DNA of 64,000 bases from Ascaris suum (lineage: Eukaryota; Nematoda; Chromadorea; Rhabditida; Ascarididae): contig CM024182.1 of the NCBI GenBank assembly GCA_013433145.1, forward strand, positions 5,959,974 to 6,023,973, written 5' to 3'. The position numbers and the translations under genes are program-made. This document shows positions 26,853 to 41,435 of this stretch, piece after piece (within the stretch, counting starts at the first letter, position 1; the number at the start of each line of letters is the position of its first letter). The notes beneath the pieces were generated by a model. The model had not been told where the DNA came from and did not search any database. It was given only the letters and a program-made list of their open reading frames with translations.

Positions 26853-27431
26853 ATTCACGTCATAATTAGGGAATAACTGCGGGAAATAAACTGCAAAGAA
26901 AGAGGATTCAATTTCAAATTCAATGATGATTGCTACGAATGAATAGAAATCCCCAAGTTTTTGCATTTCAGCTATCAAGTTGGTTGTCCACTTAGAAAAG
27001 AATGCCGACAACAAGCCTTAATCTTGTGGAAGATTATTTATTCATCGCAATATATCATGGTCTTCGAATTCAGCAGGCATGCCATAAAATACCTGGATGT
27101 CCTATTTTCTGAACTTGTTTTGCACATTTCTGCTAAACATACACATTTCCTTACCGTATAGTATTTTGCGATAGTCCTAATAATCCATTGAGGAAACAGC
27201 TCGATTTACCTGAGATCATTGATTTCGTTGATTTGCACAGCGTTAGTTAACCAAATATACCTCATCCGTACTATTCGGTGCTATTAAATATATGTTTGAA
27301 TCGTGGTAAATTTAGTTATGGATAAGCTCAAACCAATGGATCGGTGATTTTTTGAATAATTCGAAGTTTTTTTCTCTCAGTGATAATTGTTGTTGAGCGC
27401 AGAAATATTCTCAATTTGGAAATAAGAAGAA

Positions 27432-27857
27432 CTAGAATATATAGCATTTCTGCCCCCTTCTTTGTGATGTGCTATCAACTTGCACAAATACGGTAGAGTC
27501 TGGTGTAATGTGATCTTGAACGAGTGCAATAACGTCGTCTGAATTATTTATTGCTCGCCCCATTGTTTGGCCAACGCTTTTTTTCTTTTTGCCCTTAGGA
27601 CAATTTTTTTCTTTGCATTTCATATCACCTTTCGGGTTGGATCTTTCTTAGATGCATGTTTTTTTTCCATATCTTCTTTCTTCGATTCATTGCTTTCAAG
27701 TTGTTTAATTGCTTTTGCATTGCAATAATTGCAGCAGTTGCAAATGTTTCATTGCATTTGCAACTTTTTAAGTGATCCTATTATTTGGCCAATATCATCA
27801 CCTATTTTGATCTTTTTGCTGGATTAATTTGTCAGAATCCACGTGATATTTTTCCAA
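27432..27857 (-). CDS. Candidate lysine-rich protein, C-terminal exons
   Basis: Exon 27857-27802 has a good TTTTGCTTAG acceptor and an AG/GTGATG donor (18 codons plus two bases). A phase-compatible segment at 27692-27629 is Lys/Glu/Ser-rich (NESKKEDMEKKHASKKDPTR). The final segment, 27593-27432, is SVGQTMGRAINNSDDVIAL and onward, ending RRGQKCYIF before TAG. The last four residues, CYIF, fit a CaaX-type prenylation box. The last intron would be only 35 bp, which is short, and the 27692 acceptor is poor, so the joins may be wrong. The long final frame and its polar composition are the main support. No family is recognised. Confidence 0.38.
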
Positions 27858-28169
27858 CTAAGCAAAATGATGAACAAAACAATCAATAGGTTCTTTATTT
27901 ACCACTTTCACTTGGTTTTAACTCGTTGGATTTTCGTATTGGTTTGTTTGTCCAATAATATTCCTCACTCCCTCCACCTTCCTCCCCAACACCACTCCAC
28001 TACAAACCTCTCAATATCTCGTTTGACTATGGTCGCAATGTTGCTATTTATTTTATTACACCAAAACCAACATTAATCCTACTTGGCCAATCAATCTATT
28101 GTTGCTGCTGCAATAAAATTACACGAAATACGGTTGTATGACCAAACAACGCTTTTGCTACCTTTGCTA

Positions 28170-28380
28170 TAAATGCATTGCAACAGCGTTATGATTGGAG
28201 ACCGGAAATTCGGTGGTGTCAGTCGACCGTAATATATCCGTTTTTTCCGCGTTTTCCGGTTGCAACCGAAATTCCGTTTTCGTTTGATGCCTTCGATTGG
28301 TAAGCGACCGACATTTTTCAAACGTATTCGGTCTCGAGCTAATATGAATAGTAAACGAGCGTAACAATTTCAATCGACTG
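28170..28380. other. GC-richer patch open in several frames
   Basis: Four of six frames are open. On the plus strand an exon 28187-28299 has acceptor TTGCAACAG and donor GTAAGC (RYDWRPEIRWCQST and onward). On the minus strand two polar or basic frames of 68-76 codons are open. At least one is probably coding, but strand cannot be decided by eye. Confidence 0.35.
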
Positions 28381-28889
28381 CATCACCAAAGTGGAAAGAT
28401 GCCAATTTTGCATCCATCCTTTCTATGATTTTGTTTGGAATTGGCACAGCGTTGTGGTAAAGCGTACCGATGTTTGAATGCTGTCAAAAAAGTACAAAAC
28501 TTGAGCGATCGTTAATGCATGAGAGGATTGACTGAAGTTTGAATGTGATAGGATAAGCAATGAGTGGAGAATAAAGCTATAGAAAACCTTTCAGAAAAAT
28601 CACATCCACTAAGTCACAAAGTGCTTAGCGTGATTTAAAAAACGTTTGTGACGTCTATATAGAGATTAGAATAATTAAATCTTATGGTATATCAGTTCTT
28701 GTGAGTCGACTGTTGAAATTCTTCAAGTCGAACTTTATAGCTATAGAATGAGAGAGTAATTATAAGATGTGCAGAATTTTAGGAGAGATTTAGGAGGAAA
28801 AACGAAACGAAAAAAACAATTACATCGATATTTTGAAAACAAATTGTAAGTGAATTCAACGTTGCAAACCCGTTCATGAAGGAAATATG

Positions 28890-28903
28890 CCCCCCCCCCC
28901 CCC
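28890..28903. repeat. Poly(C) tract
   Basis: Run of about 14 C on the plus strand in AT-rich non-coding sequence. Confidence 0.95.
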
Positions 28904-29145
28904 AATGATAGCATAAAAAAGATATATGATGAAAGGTATTGAATGAGATTAATAAACCAAATGTCTAAACATAATGATTTTTTGAAACGACTGATGAAGC
29001 GCTATTTTAAATTCTCGCTTCCTTCATTAAGCGTTCCGGAGAAAATATTATAGTAAAGAAACTATGGAAGATGTAACCACAAACATTCCGATTATCATGA
29101 ATGTCTTCATATCCATTAGTGCGATTCACGAAAGAAAAGCAGCGA

Positions 29146-29291
<146 letters not shown>

Positions 29292-32036
29292 ATAAACCTT
29301 AGTTATTTTCAAACATATTATAGAATTCAGCTCAAAGCGGTGATACTTGACCTCAGGCTAAAAATGCGTAGAAAAATTTCATAGCTCCGACTCTACGTAT
29401 GCGGAAAAATTTTTTCACTTGTGAAACGCATTTATACATTTTCCAAAATCTGCATTTTCCATTTCAAAAATGTCGTTCAAACCGCATAATCACATTCAAG
29501 AAGAGAAGATAACAATAAGCTATAAAAGCCTTCTTGTTACATTCAAAATAGCCGTATTGAATTGCCCGTGGAAGGTAATTTGCCATCTTGAACACCTCCC
29601 AGATATCATCGATTCACAGTGAATTCTCCAATACAAAAATTCCTCAACGACTATTCTCAAATTTTCGACAGAATTCGCAATAAGAATCAAAACTTAGAAG
29701 ATTTATTATGGGCATTCATGCTTCAAACCAATATGCAGCAGGCAATATTTTTCGCCCTCTAATATCCAACTATGAAGTTTTAGATCATTGAACAAGACGA
29801 ACTAAGTCATACATTGATGCTCTCTAAAGCCTTAAAATGAGGATCGTTAATCCATCTATAAATCTTCAGATCATCAACAGAAAGCTTAGCGTGCTAATTA
29901 AATTGTTCGTGATGTCATTCACCTAACTTATGAATCACGTCGGGTGTAATACATTTTACCTTGTGGGATGTTGCTAAATTGATTATGCAAGCGGAAAAGT
30001 GATTCGTCAATTTTTATTCGAAAATTGTTAAATCCGTTCAATTTAAAATCACACCGGAAACAATGCATTCAATTGGGAAATTTTTCCACTATATTTTAGA
30101 GATGGCAACTGAAATAAAATCTTTCACCATTAAGTTCGTATCAAATATTTCGTTATTATCGGCATATATAATATCAATTTTTAATTCGATTATTGAGCAT
30201 TAAAATTCGATCATTGCAATAGCTCAACAATTGAGGCATTAAAATGAATTCCTTTAAGCGTTTAAGAAATTTTTGCTCTAAGAAAGTGAATTGTTCCCAT
30301 TAAAGGAAATCGCATTGAATGAATTTTTCCGAAGGAAGTGGCTAATGAATCCAATCATGAACGATTTGATTTTTCACACCGGTGATATTAAGGAGATAAA
30401 TTTTCGTAATGAAATTTTATTTGAAAGCAGAATCTTGAACAATCGAATGATTATTGCAGTTTTTTATGGCGAAGAAATCGAGTAAATTTTAAGAGATGAA
30501 ATAAAAGGAGTGAATAATGAAAAATAAACTACCACCAAATATGCGCTTTAAAATAAAAACGAGGTCGGCTATCAGGAGCAGATATCTTATCACTATGAGA
30601 TCTGATAACGTTATCAACAATAGCAATATCAGCAGAAAGATACTCAAGAGTCAATGTGTTGTTCGAGCATCTAAAGAAAGCATCGATGAAAAAAATAAAG
30701 AAGACAAAAGAAGGCAATATTATTATCACATTTGAAACTACATGAGAAATCTTTCGCAAACTCTTGCGAACTCATTGAGGACAATAACGCCTATGCTATT
30801 TTTGGCATACTGAATATTAGATATCGTTTTCGCCTATCTTTTAATGTATTTATGGAAAGATTTTATATTTGCACGAATAGATTACATATTTTTCATAGTT
30901 CTTTGCGTATTTATTGGCAAACGTGACGATATTCACTGCAACATTTTTCAAAGGCTTGCCAATCGTCTAGGATAAACCGTTGCGAGCATAGGTGGAATTT
31001 CTTTCCATTAATACAGAAAGTTGAGAAGGCATGCACCTATCTAATGAGGATGAGATGTCCTGTTACGGAAAAAAAAACATCGAATAACTTAATGCACAAT
31101 CGACAGAAGAGGAGATCATACATTGATTCAGTATTCACATAATGCCCAAAACCGATAAATGCAGTCACATGAAGAAAATACCCTATAGCACATTACTAAA
31201 TACCGCTTAGGTAATCATAAAACCTTATTATAAACGCATCTCGAAGGATGCATTTTGAAATCAACATTCAAAAATTTGAAGTGGAAATTTATGGATGCAA
31301 AAAAAAAAACGAGCAGTAAAATAGCACATCCACTGGTAATCTAAATGCATTGATGTGAGTTGAGATAGAAATTTTTTTTTTTTTTTCGTTATATGAATCG
31401 AGAAAAATATAGAATTAGAAGTGATATTAAAGAATTTGAAGAGTTGGTTTCTTCGGGCAAAGAGTGGTAGAGGAGGAATAAATTTCTGTTTTAAAAAATG
31501 CCATACTGAGTTGAGCAATTTTTGCTGAAATTGTTGGTCGATTTGATCAGTTAATTAGGAATAATTCGTTAATTTTGCACTCGAAGAAAATCTTCCTTTG
31601 CGCATATAAGCTCATTTATTTAACGCTCATTAAAATAATCACTGAATGAATCCGATAGATGATTATTCGAATTAAAGAATATATTGAGGGAGATGGAGAG
31701 GGGGAATGAGGGAGGAGAGATAAGAAGGGGAGGGGATGCTGTTGAACGGTATTCATGAGCGTATTTCCTTCTTCAATATCAGTTTTGTTTCAAAGATTTA
31801 AAATGACTACAACCTTTGCTTTAAATGAATAGAGCTACAGTAAATATGGATGTAAGTTCCGTCCATTGGGTGGGTATATTAAAAAAGACGTCTCATATGC
31901 TTACAAAGGAAATAAAGGTCATATATGCGATAAAAAACTGCAGCTGAAGTGAACGTTCTTTGCACTAAATCGTATTAAACGACCAAAAGTTTCGCTGATG
32001 CTTTCGAACTTTGTTTCATACTTTCAAGCAACTCAC

Positions 32037-32173
<137 letters not shown>

Positions 32174-34932
32174 GATCAGCTCTTCAATTTCAAAAATGAA
32201 GTTATAAATATCTCACCCTAAGCAGTCATACAACAGTATGAAGTACAATTAAATCTGCTAATTCAGATTAAGAGGCTTCGAGTATCGGCTAGATTTCAAG
32301 GAAATCTACCTTTCATCTCCAACGGCTATGAGATATTAAGAGTTTTATTTGCTAAAGGAGGTGGTGTGATTGGTGATTTCCCTACTGGATTCTTGTATTC
32401 TTCAATTACGACGCAATATTGGTAGGTATTTTTCTTCAAATGGAACGAGCACAATTCGAAGGCCTTGATAAGCCAAAAGCCGAAGTGAACTGAATAATCA
32501 CATACATCTGCGCGCAAACAACTATAAATATTTAAAATCTACGCAAAAATTTTCTATATTTTGCTATAAGAATATTAGAGCCAAACGAATGGCAAATTTC
32601 CGTCAGTAAATGGGGCTAATAAAGACCTAAGACATGAAATTCGATTCGGATATGATCGCCGCGCAAAATTTATGCAAAAACTTGCAAACAAACGTTGAAT
32701 AAATAATCAACATAAGATTATAAATAAACCTTTCTATTAGTACGAGCTGTTTCGCTAAATGATATATGATGCTTCTATATTATGGTGAAATTTTTGAAGA
32801 AGAAAAAAAAATCTTTGCGACAATAATATTCCTTTTAGAGAAAAAATCTCATTAAAATATTTTCCACTATTTTTATATTCAAACGATTCTATGTGAAATA
32901 TTGCAAAATATTGCAGCAATATATATTTTAATTTCCTCATAATGCTAATTAATTAAGCAATTAGTGTGGAAAGTGAAAACATGATCTATTGAACAATTAA
33001 GCTTTATTGAACTTCTTCGATATTAAATACTTTTTGTTGCAATTATAAAGACGCCGAATAATGCGATGATAATTGAATGTGTCAAATTAGCGTTGAAAAT
33101 AATTGCTGTCTGGAAAAATAGCACTAAAATGCAAATTTAGACAGACTCTGTTGAAATCGCAGATGAAAAATAGCTGGAAAAGTGCTTCATTATTGAATTG
33201 TCACTTTATTAACCCTCTCCCTCCGCCCCTAATCACTTTCACCTAACCTTCGGTATTTTCTTAAAGCCCAACAATTAAAAATGGAGATGGGTAGGCACTT
33301 CAAGGGAGGAAATTCTCGCTTCAGATGAGTATGCTCTAAAGAAGAAAAGGAAGCAAAAACATGGAAGAAAAGGAGTTTGGATGAGCTTAGGTTTCGAAAC
33401 AGGGAAACCGTCGACCAACTGCAGGGAAATAATCCCCTGCTCCAAGAATCGCAATGAAGCAATGTCTAATATTCGAGGAGGAAAACTGTAGAACGTCATG
33501 ATCCATGTATATGATGTAGTCATTCGAGACGCCAAAATTTTGTTGTTTCCGAACGGTTTAAATTCGCACACATCCCCTTCCTCCTTCCTTCTCTCCCACT
33601 TCTTCCATCTCCACCGTCCCCTCCCTCCCCTTCTGCCATATCAAAATGATTTCCGGCGACCCAGGTAGGAAATTTTTTTCGGGAGAACGACTACTACTTA
33701 CGTACGCATTTTGAGAATGTAAATTGCAATAAATAAAACAAAACAAAAAGAAGCGTCTATAAACGATGGGAAATTTTGATAACTTTATCATTATATGTAA
33801 ATAAATTGGTTATGGCGCTGCTACGATTCAAAGTTGAGCGAAAAAAAGAAACACCATCTTATTGGCTTCATTTCACGTTATGAGAGGGTATTCACTTTGT
33901 ACGATTCACTGCAGGCAGCTTGCAAAAAAAAAAAAATTGTTTCAACGTACTTTTGAAATCATAGTACCATAGAAATATCGCACTGAGCACAACATTCGAT
34001 TATACTTGCAATACTTACTGGAATGTAATTAATTGGTATTGATTGATAATGATTGATCGAAGTACTCAAAGTAGTGTAATTAAATGTTATTGATTGGCAA
34101 AGTAAATGACTGGAATATTTGACGAATATTCATAACGATTGCATTCTAATCACATTTAAAGATCGTCACATAACACATTTTTAGCATCATATATTTACGG
34201 TATTTTGCATACGGCAAGAACAATGAACTCTAAGTGTGGTAGATTTTGAGTAGCGTTTGCAACGACTCAAACAAAATCAACAAAAATATCAAGTCTATGT
34301 TTATGTAGCAATTACCTCCTTGTACGGATGTGAAGAAAGCTCATGGCTATTTCTGTGACTTACTATGGTATAATTTATGGATGATCGAGTGCTTAGGTGA
34401 AATTAATCGAAGCGATTAGAAGATTTAACCGGAAATAGACCGGACCTCTAGCCATCCGAATTCACCGAAATTGATATATGGACGAAGAGATAAAACTAGA
34501 CAGCTGTAAACATAACGAAGCACACATAGGCGTGAAATTATTCCTAGTATATGTGTAGTAACCCCATCTTCAATCAGGCAATGACATATATTGTACTCTC
34601 GAAAAAGAATACGATCAACCGTACGTTAGATGCCATTAGTAAATTTGATAATTAAAAACCATTAGATGATAAGATAGAGCAAATCACATAGAAATAAATA
34701 AGTACAGGAAAAAAAATGCAAATTAGGCGACATATTTCGTTCATAAGAGTAATAAACTATAAACGAATTACTTACCATTCAAGTTCTGCATCACAACATA
34801 AGTACACTATGACGTCATCGATATCGGGCAGCATAATAAACTCTAAAAATCTTCAAATATTTGTTCAAGCATTAAGCTCTTAAGTGAAAGTATAGATCGC
34901 ATTTTATTTAATATTTGCTGAAATCTCCCCTT

Positions 34933-34950
34933 CCCCCCCCCCCCCCCCCC
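34933..34950. repeat. Poly(C) tract
   Basis: Eighteen consecutive C residues preceded by CCCCTT on the plus strand. Confidence 0.95.
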
Positions 34951-35285
34951 AAATTCAGCCCCATTCAAAAAAATCCCGTACCGGAAACCCATGCAAGTAA
35001 TTAAGCAAGCATGTGTGATTTTGTAAAAAGAAGCATAAATTTGCCATTTGAAGTTATAATGAGGAATAATCAGATGCAAAGAAAAGAAATAAGTTTGAGA
35101 ATTGATAATTGCCGCCTTAATTAAGCGGAATTGATAAAAATGAATAGCAGATTTTGAATGAATATTTTCCTTTTATTGATTTTATCTTTTTGGTTTTTTT
35201 TTTCGTATTCACCTTTGATGTTAGGTAATAATTACGTTTCAGGTTGAATTCTTTCATCTTCAAACTATCGTAATCTCTTATATTG

Positions 35286-35366
35286 AGGAAGCGATTGATG
35301 ATGAGATAGCTGATGAGATAGCTAAACTATCGTAATTGAGGAAGCGATGAATGATGAGATAGCCAA
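35286..35366. repeat. Imperfect tandem duplication (GAGGAAGCGATTGATGATGAGATAGC)
   Basis: GAGGAAGCGAT(T/G)(G/A)ATGATGAGATAGC occurs twice about 50 bp apart, with an extra internal copy of TGATGAGATAGC, and AAACTATCGTAAT flanking in two copies. Confidence 0.75.
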
Positions 35367-35689
35367 ATTCATGCTATCCCATCCCGTTCCTTTTCCCCCT
35401 CTCTCTTACCCATACTTTTTCATCAGAATATTTTTGAATATGTTTCTATTAGAATATTTTTGAAGTCTTATCTTTACTGTCTCATCATTTCACAATTTCG
35501 CACTTAATGGCAATTCTTAAATTGATTCACATTCACTTAAGCCTACTCGAAGCGTAAATACATAGAGGAACTTTTTTCAATCAAGATTCTTCCTGTGCGA
35601 TTTGCTAACCGACTAAGTTGGATAGTGCTCTCAATTAACGCCTTCTCTTTTCCTTTTTCATGTTCTAATAATCAATCATCAAATTTTTT

Positions 35690-35780
35690 AGGACGGTGAA
35701 AAAATTTCAAATTTTTTTTTCAAAAATTTCAAAAAAAAATTTCAAAAAAAAACAAAAAAAAATATCCTCAAATTTTTTTC
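35690..35780. repeat. AAATTTCAAA-type A/T simple repeat
   Basis: Repeated AAATTTCAAA/TTTTTTTT blocks of low complexity. No coding content. Confidence 0.7.
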
Positions 35781-36149
35781 ACTAAGAGGATCAAGCATAT
35801 TTTCAGTTCAAAGATTTCTATTGAACGTCATCATATGTAAAAAATGATCTAAATTACTCTTACAAACATTTTTTAATGAATTTTTGAAACGGCGCAAATG
35901 CGTAACCGCTAATTATTTTGAGCAAATATCACTCTATTCAACACTACTTTATAAAAATTTGACATAAAGATTTATGCAAATAAAAACAAACTGAACGATT
36001 TTTTTTCCAGGCATTTTTTTCAACAATCAACAAACAAATAAATCGATAAGAGTTTTAAATGCGTTATTCAAAAATTTGGGAAATAAATGGACAAATAAGC
36101 GGTACAATTGAAAGTGTAACGCATTTTGTTCCAATAGAAAAAAAATCTC

Positions 36150-36413
36150 ATGGCTAACTCCGACAATTTAAAAAGAGTTAATAGCGTTCATGGAAAACCC
36201 CAAGCAAATATTCTCCGAGGTTCATATCGACAATCCCTTAATGGAATTTCACAAATGGAGGTGGTAGTTGTTGAAATGGTACAATTTCAAACAGCTTCAA
36301 TACCCTATCTAATATATAGGCTATACAAATTCCAATGTGGCGCAAATGGCGTGGCGTCAACGCAGCAACTTATTCGATCACATCGACACACGATAGATTA
36401 CAGCAGCGATTAA
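36150..36413 (+). CDS. Uncharacterised small ORF or first exon
   Basis: ATG-initiated frame of 87 codons with GC above its surroundings and a polar, mixed composition (MANSDNLKRVNSVHGKPQAN at the start, STQQLIRSHRHTIDYSSD at the end). It has no signal peptide, no membrane segment and no recognised family. Length alone is not significant at this base composition. A possible internal donor (CGAG/GTTCAT) would make it a first exon instead. Confidence 0.35.
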   Translation: MANSDNLKRVNSVHGKPQANILRGSYRQSLNGISQMEVVVVEMVQFQTASIPYLIYRLYKFQCGANGVASTQQLIRSHRHTIDYSSD

Positions 36414-38018
36414 TAATATTGAAGAAGTGCGTAAACGTTAAGTTAAGCAATTGCGCAAGCAAACATCACTATATCACTTAAAGAAGTGATTACGATTAGA
36501 AACGTTATCTAGAGCTAATGTTTCGAGGATGTTTAGCAGCACTTTTTTAATGGAATACTTCGTGTTCATTACTTCCTCATTTTATAAATCCACAAATGCA
36601 TCGATCTTCATGTTTATTGCATTCATTAATGGTGAACTTCTCGATTTTCCTTTCATTACGTAAGTAAGCGTCATTCTTTATCAATAAATAAAAGCAACTA
36701 AGCCAAAAAAAAACAAACGAAATATGCAAATTTTCACTAGCATATTTGCATATTCATTTCGAAAAAAGATAACAAAAATGAGTAGCGAATTTCGCAAACG
36801 GTAAAAATTGGAAATGAACGAAACTACAGAAGTAGTGGGAAGTCATTTCATTATTCAAATGCGAAAAAATTTACATTTTGATGATTTTTTTCTAATATTG
36901 CAATATAAGAAAATTAAAAATAATGTTTTTTTGTATTGGAATTAGTTTCATTGACAATTTAATTTCGGTTGAAACGATCAAAAAAAGAGATCGAAATTTA
37001 TGAAAACACTAAAAAACAAAAATTTTCTCTCTTCGGTCACTCTAGTCCCCTTTTTCCCTTCTCCCTTGAGAATTAGTTGGAACATCAGTTTATTTGCTTA
37101 TGTTTCGACTCGTTAATTCACTCTCATAGCAAAGAACATTGCAATGCACCATGAGATCATGTAGTTACATATTAATGTCGAGATACATAATCCGCCTTCA
37201 GAACAAATCATAGGGAAGCAAACAGTTTTAAAAAAAGCATTCATTGAGTACTGCATTTGCTTATCATAGATTATTTTCCATAATTTCCTCATTAAAAACT
37301 CATATTATTATTAATTGAAACATTGAAATGCAGCTAGATTCAGTTTTGTGATGCTTACAGTGTAGAGATATTCCGTAATACAGTATACGATACAGTAATA
37401 CGAGTTATTGCTTTCGTTAGAAAATATAATTTTCCTCATTATATGATAGGTTATACCCAATTCAATACAGATGTTTCGTCGCAAAACGATTATGATGTTC
37501 GAATGAGAGTACGCGAATTCTAATTACGGAATTAATAACCGAACTTGAATAATCTGAATAGTTATTAAAATAGTAAATAGTTTATTTTCATGTCCATCCG
37601 TTTCATTATGCATACCTACTGTCTTCATTAAAAATGCAATTCCAATTCAAATGGCCAAAAAACGATCTTCTTCTATTCCATTTGATGACGATAGAATTGA
37701 AATTGCTGAGAAAAATTTTATATCTGCTCTAAGAAGAGAATTTCGATTCATTCCAACAATTCTTCGATCATTTATAGTGCTGGAAATTTTTATTTCTTAG
37801 AAAAATTTAGTGTTAATTAAGCTTATTAATTAAGCAATTTTAGGCGTTAATTAAGCCTTTATGAAATTTTTTAGACTTTCTTGCTATGTGCTTGATATGA
37901 GGCATTTGTGGCAAAGCGCATTATGTCAATGTCATATCTGTACGTAGAATTTTGTGAAGTTGTCGGTTATTTAATTGGCCCTATAAAGTACCTTCTTTCA
38001 TGCTGATACCAGGAACTT

Positions 38019-38021
<3 letters not shown>

Positions 38022-38088
<67 letters not shown>
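38022..38088. repeat. (TA)n microsatellite, about 67 bp
   Basis: Uninterrupted AT dinucleotide array. Confidence 0.97.
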
Positions 38089-38093
<5 letters not shown>

Positions 38094-38224
38094 ATGGACG
38101 TGCACTTAACGTTTCACGGACCCTCATTTAATATGAAGCATATTAAAAGAAAGCAGTATTTGTAGAGGAATTACGCAAACGATGAGACTAGCTGAAAAAA
38201 AAGAAGTGTTTTGCCATAAATTCC

Positions 38225-39178
38225 TTATTTTTCGTTAGTTTGTAATATTGCTTGACCAGATGAGTGAGATGCAAAAAGCACACATTGTTGAGTTTCTCTG
38301 GTGTGTTTCTGCACTAATTTTTTGATGTGAATTCCAACTGAAAAGAAATTTATCTCCTCAATTTGACAGTTGTGCCCAGAGTACGGAAAAAGTATTGTTG
38401 AGTTAATTTTTATAGCTCTGAGAAAGATCCTTGAGTGATAAATGAATGATAACAGCGTGATAACCAACAAATTTCTCTTTAATCCACCGAATGCATTAAT
38501 CGTCAACTAATGAATAATGAGTTCGGAAAATACTTTTGTTTTTTCAATCATAAATTATTTGACTTCATTAAATGCTTGATATTTTTGAAAATATTAGGTA
38601 AGAATATTATATTCTACTTTTAAAAATTAATGCATAAAATTTTTCAAACTGGTGAGCATTTGGAGCTGTTCGCGGTGCTCTCCCGCTCCTTCAAAAATCT
38701 TCAGTGGAAACGATGTTGCAATAAATGACGGCCATGAGGTCATCAAAGGCAACGAATTGATTACGCAAAAACGCTATTTTGCATCTGAACTGTACTGCTT
38801 GCATGAAAGAACCATACTCAACAAAAAAAAAAACGTTGATGAAATTCAAGATGAATGAAGGCACATGAAATAAAAGTGCTATGAGACAACCAGAAGAGGA
38901 AGAATAACGCTGCAGCGAAGAAGGGAGAAGGGAAAGAGAAGAACGCAGTATGTGCGAAACATCACAAGATGAACTAATATTTTATGCATTTTTGCATCAC
39001 GCTGAATTGACCAATCAATTTTGGTAGCCATAGAAGGAATGGTCAAATAATTGAGATGACCGGCTGTAAAAAAATCTCTGACAAAATATTTCATTGCCTG
39101 ATCAATGCAAAATGCATATATATTTTTTCTGCACTTAATAAGCCTATTTGAAGCTGATGAGTCCATATGAAATAGCAT
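38225..39178. other. Cluster of open frames of uncertain status
   Basis: Minus-strand frames at 38225-38506 (93 codons) and 38879-39178 (99 codons, includes MDSSASNRLIKCRKN), and a plus-strand exon-like segment 38703-38858 behind a strong AAAAATCTTCAG acceptor. They cannot all be coding. None has a recognised family. The density of long frames on both strands is above the local average. Confidence 0.25.
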
Positions 39179-41379
39179 TTGAGTGGTGAAATAGCATTAA
39201 CTTTTGTGATTCTTAACATAGGAGTAACAGGCATTCAGACACAATCAGACACATATATGCATAAGAATATTCACATTGTGGCCACAATGAACCTCGGCAG
39301 AATGATCTTGCAAAAGCGAAAGAAAATATAGAATTGACTTCATTGAAGAATAAATGTTGAAAAAGACTATTCATAAACATTGCCTATGACATTAAAATGA
39401 TTGACATTTGCGCTTAAAAATTTGTCCATCCGATATCATTTGTCTCATCTAACTTGATTCTTGAGTGTGACAATTTTGAAAGAGCAAAATGACATTGTTT
39501 TGAAATTATTCCCATGAGAACGAACTTTCCGAACGTTAAAAAAAACTCCAATACATAAATAAAGAAATGCTTCTAGTAAAATGATGCTTCACATTTATTC
39601 AGTAAATAATGCTAAATATATAATTTTAGATGAATATGCATTGCAACCGTATTTCATATGAAAATTAGCCCTAATTCTTGGTTATTTAAAGGTAGATAGA
39701 AGCTGTATTGGAGATTTCGCTAAGTGAAGGATCTATAATATATGAAGTGACTATTACGAACTCAGAAATGCCCATCTTCAAATGGTGAAATGAAGCGAGT
39801 GAATTTCAGCAGTTGTATGACGGGCTAATACCACAGGTATTCCGTCAGGTATGCCCATTATGAAACACAACCTGTCATCTAGACATATATCTACCTGTTT
39901 GCACGGCAAAAAAAAAAGAAAAAGAAAATTCTCTAGAGAGACGGCAAGAATATTTGCAACATATTCGGCTCTATTTACCACGAAATATAAAACTTTCCCA
40001 TTAATAAGAAATATACAATACTATCGCTTATATGCAATAATTTGTATACATTTCTTTTGAGCACTTTTTTTTTAGTATTGAAATATAGCGAAATAAATAT
40101 TGGTGGGATTATTAGATATTGTTTGCTATTCGCAACTAAACAAACATATCATATTTCGATTCCAATAATATATTTGTCTTTGGAAAATTGATGAATGTAA
40201 AAATTCTAAAATATTTTCCATTCTTTTTGAAAAGTTATTTTTTGAATTTTAAAGTTGCTTATGTATGACAGACTATATTTAAGTCTGAAGATTAGTCCTT
40301 TTTTTTTCTAAGATAATTTGAAAAAGTCCAACTTCGTCAAAACGTTACTCGATAGGACTTTGAAGGAGGGAAAAAACTCTGAATAAAAAAAAAATTTGAA
40401 TATATCGTATAAAAATTAAATGAATATTTTATCAAACTCCTCTGGCAATTATTTTGAGAGATCTCAAAGATGGTTTTCATAGTATTGAGGCAAACTTCAT
40501 CTATGATTTAAGACATATAATTCAGGAGAAAATGAACGTTCACATGAAATTAAGAAAGGTTCAGCATGATTGAATGAGAATCTCACTGGCAAGAAAAACA
40601 AGCGAATCGGGCATTTTAATTTTCACAAAGAATGGTGTGAGGAAATAAAAAGTGAGACGCTCATTGTTACTTGTAAATGCTAAACAATTGCATTGCATGA
40701 TCAATGCAAACTTAATGATAAATTTTGAGCATTATCGAATAAGATCTTATCGGCTAAGATTTTTATCGGTTTGCATGCACACATTGTATGCGTTAGGCTA
40801 TTTAATACGAAAACGTAAACTAGGACTTAAATATCACAAGTTTTTGAGTGGGAAACCCAGGTCTCAAACTTTCTTCAACTCTGTAGAAAAGTAATTTTCC
40901 TTTTGTTGCAGTCATCTCTTCGAATTGATGCCACTTTCATATTTCCCAGGTATTGGGAAGTGATCTTCGATTCAAGACAGGCGTTCCAAATTTGCAGGCA
41001 TATACGTTCATGAACCAAGGAATGCACATAAATTGCGATAAAACATCGCAGTGAACATTTCATAACATATGTTCAATGAAAAGATGTTGCATTGGGAATT
41101 TTTCAAGAGCAGTCATTGTAAATAAGGTCTAGTGCTTCAGGAAATTAACCGCTGAAGTAATAATCTGGAAGTAGAACACGAACTTTCAGGTCAAAGAGTG
41201 ACCTCAAGCTCACCGCGTTCATAGCAATTGAAAATAAATGGCGTTTTATACTAGGGAAATAGCTTAAATTTTGTATTCAAGATAAGTTTTTCAACTTTCT
41301 GACGAGAAAACGTATGAGACGCCTAAGAAAGTGACGTTCACCTTGCGAAGCTATTCGCCAATGAACGAACGACCAGTCG

Positions 41380-41435
41380 TGCCACCTCCTCCCCCTCCCC
41401 TTTCCTCTCCGCCCACCCCTCTCCCTTCTCGTCTT
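41380..41435. repeat. C/T-rich pyrimidine tract
   Basis: CCTCCTCCCCCTCCCC and similar blocks on the plus strand, in otherwise AT-rich DNA. Non-coding low complexity. Confidence 0.7.
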
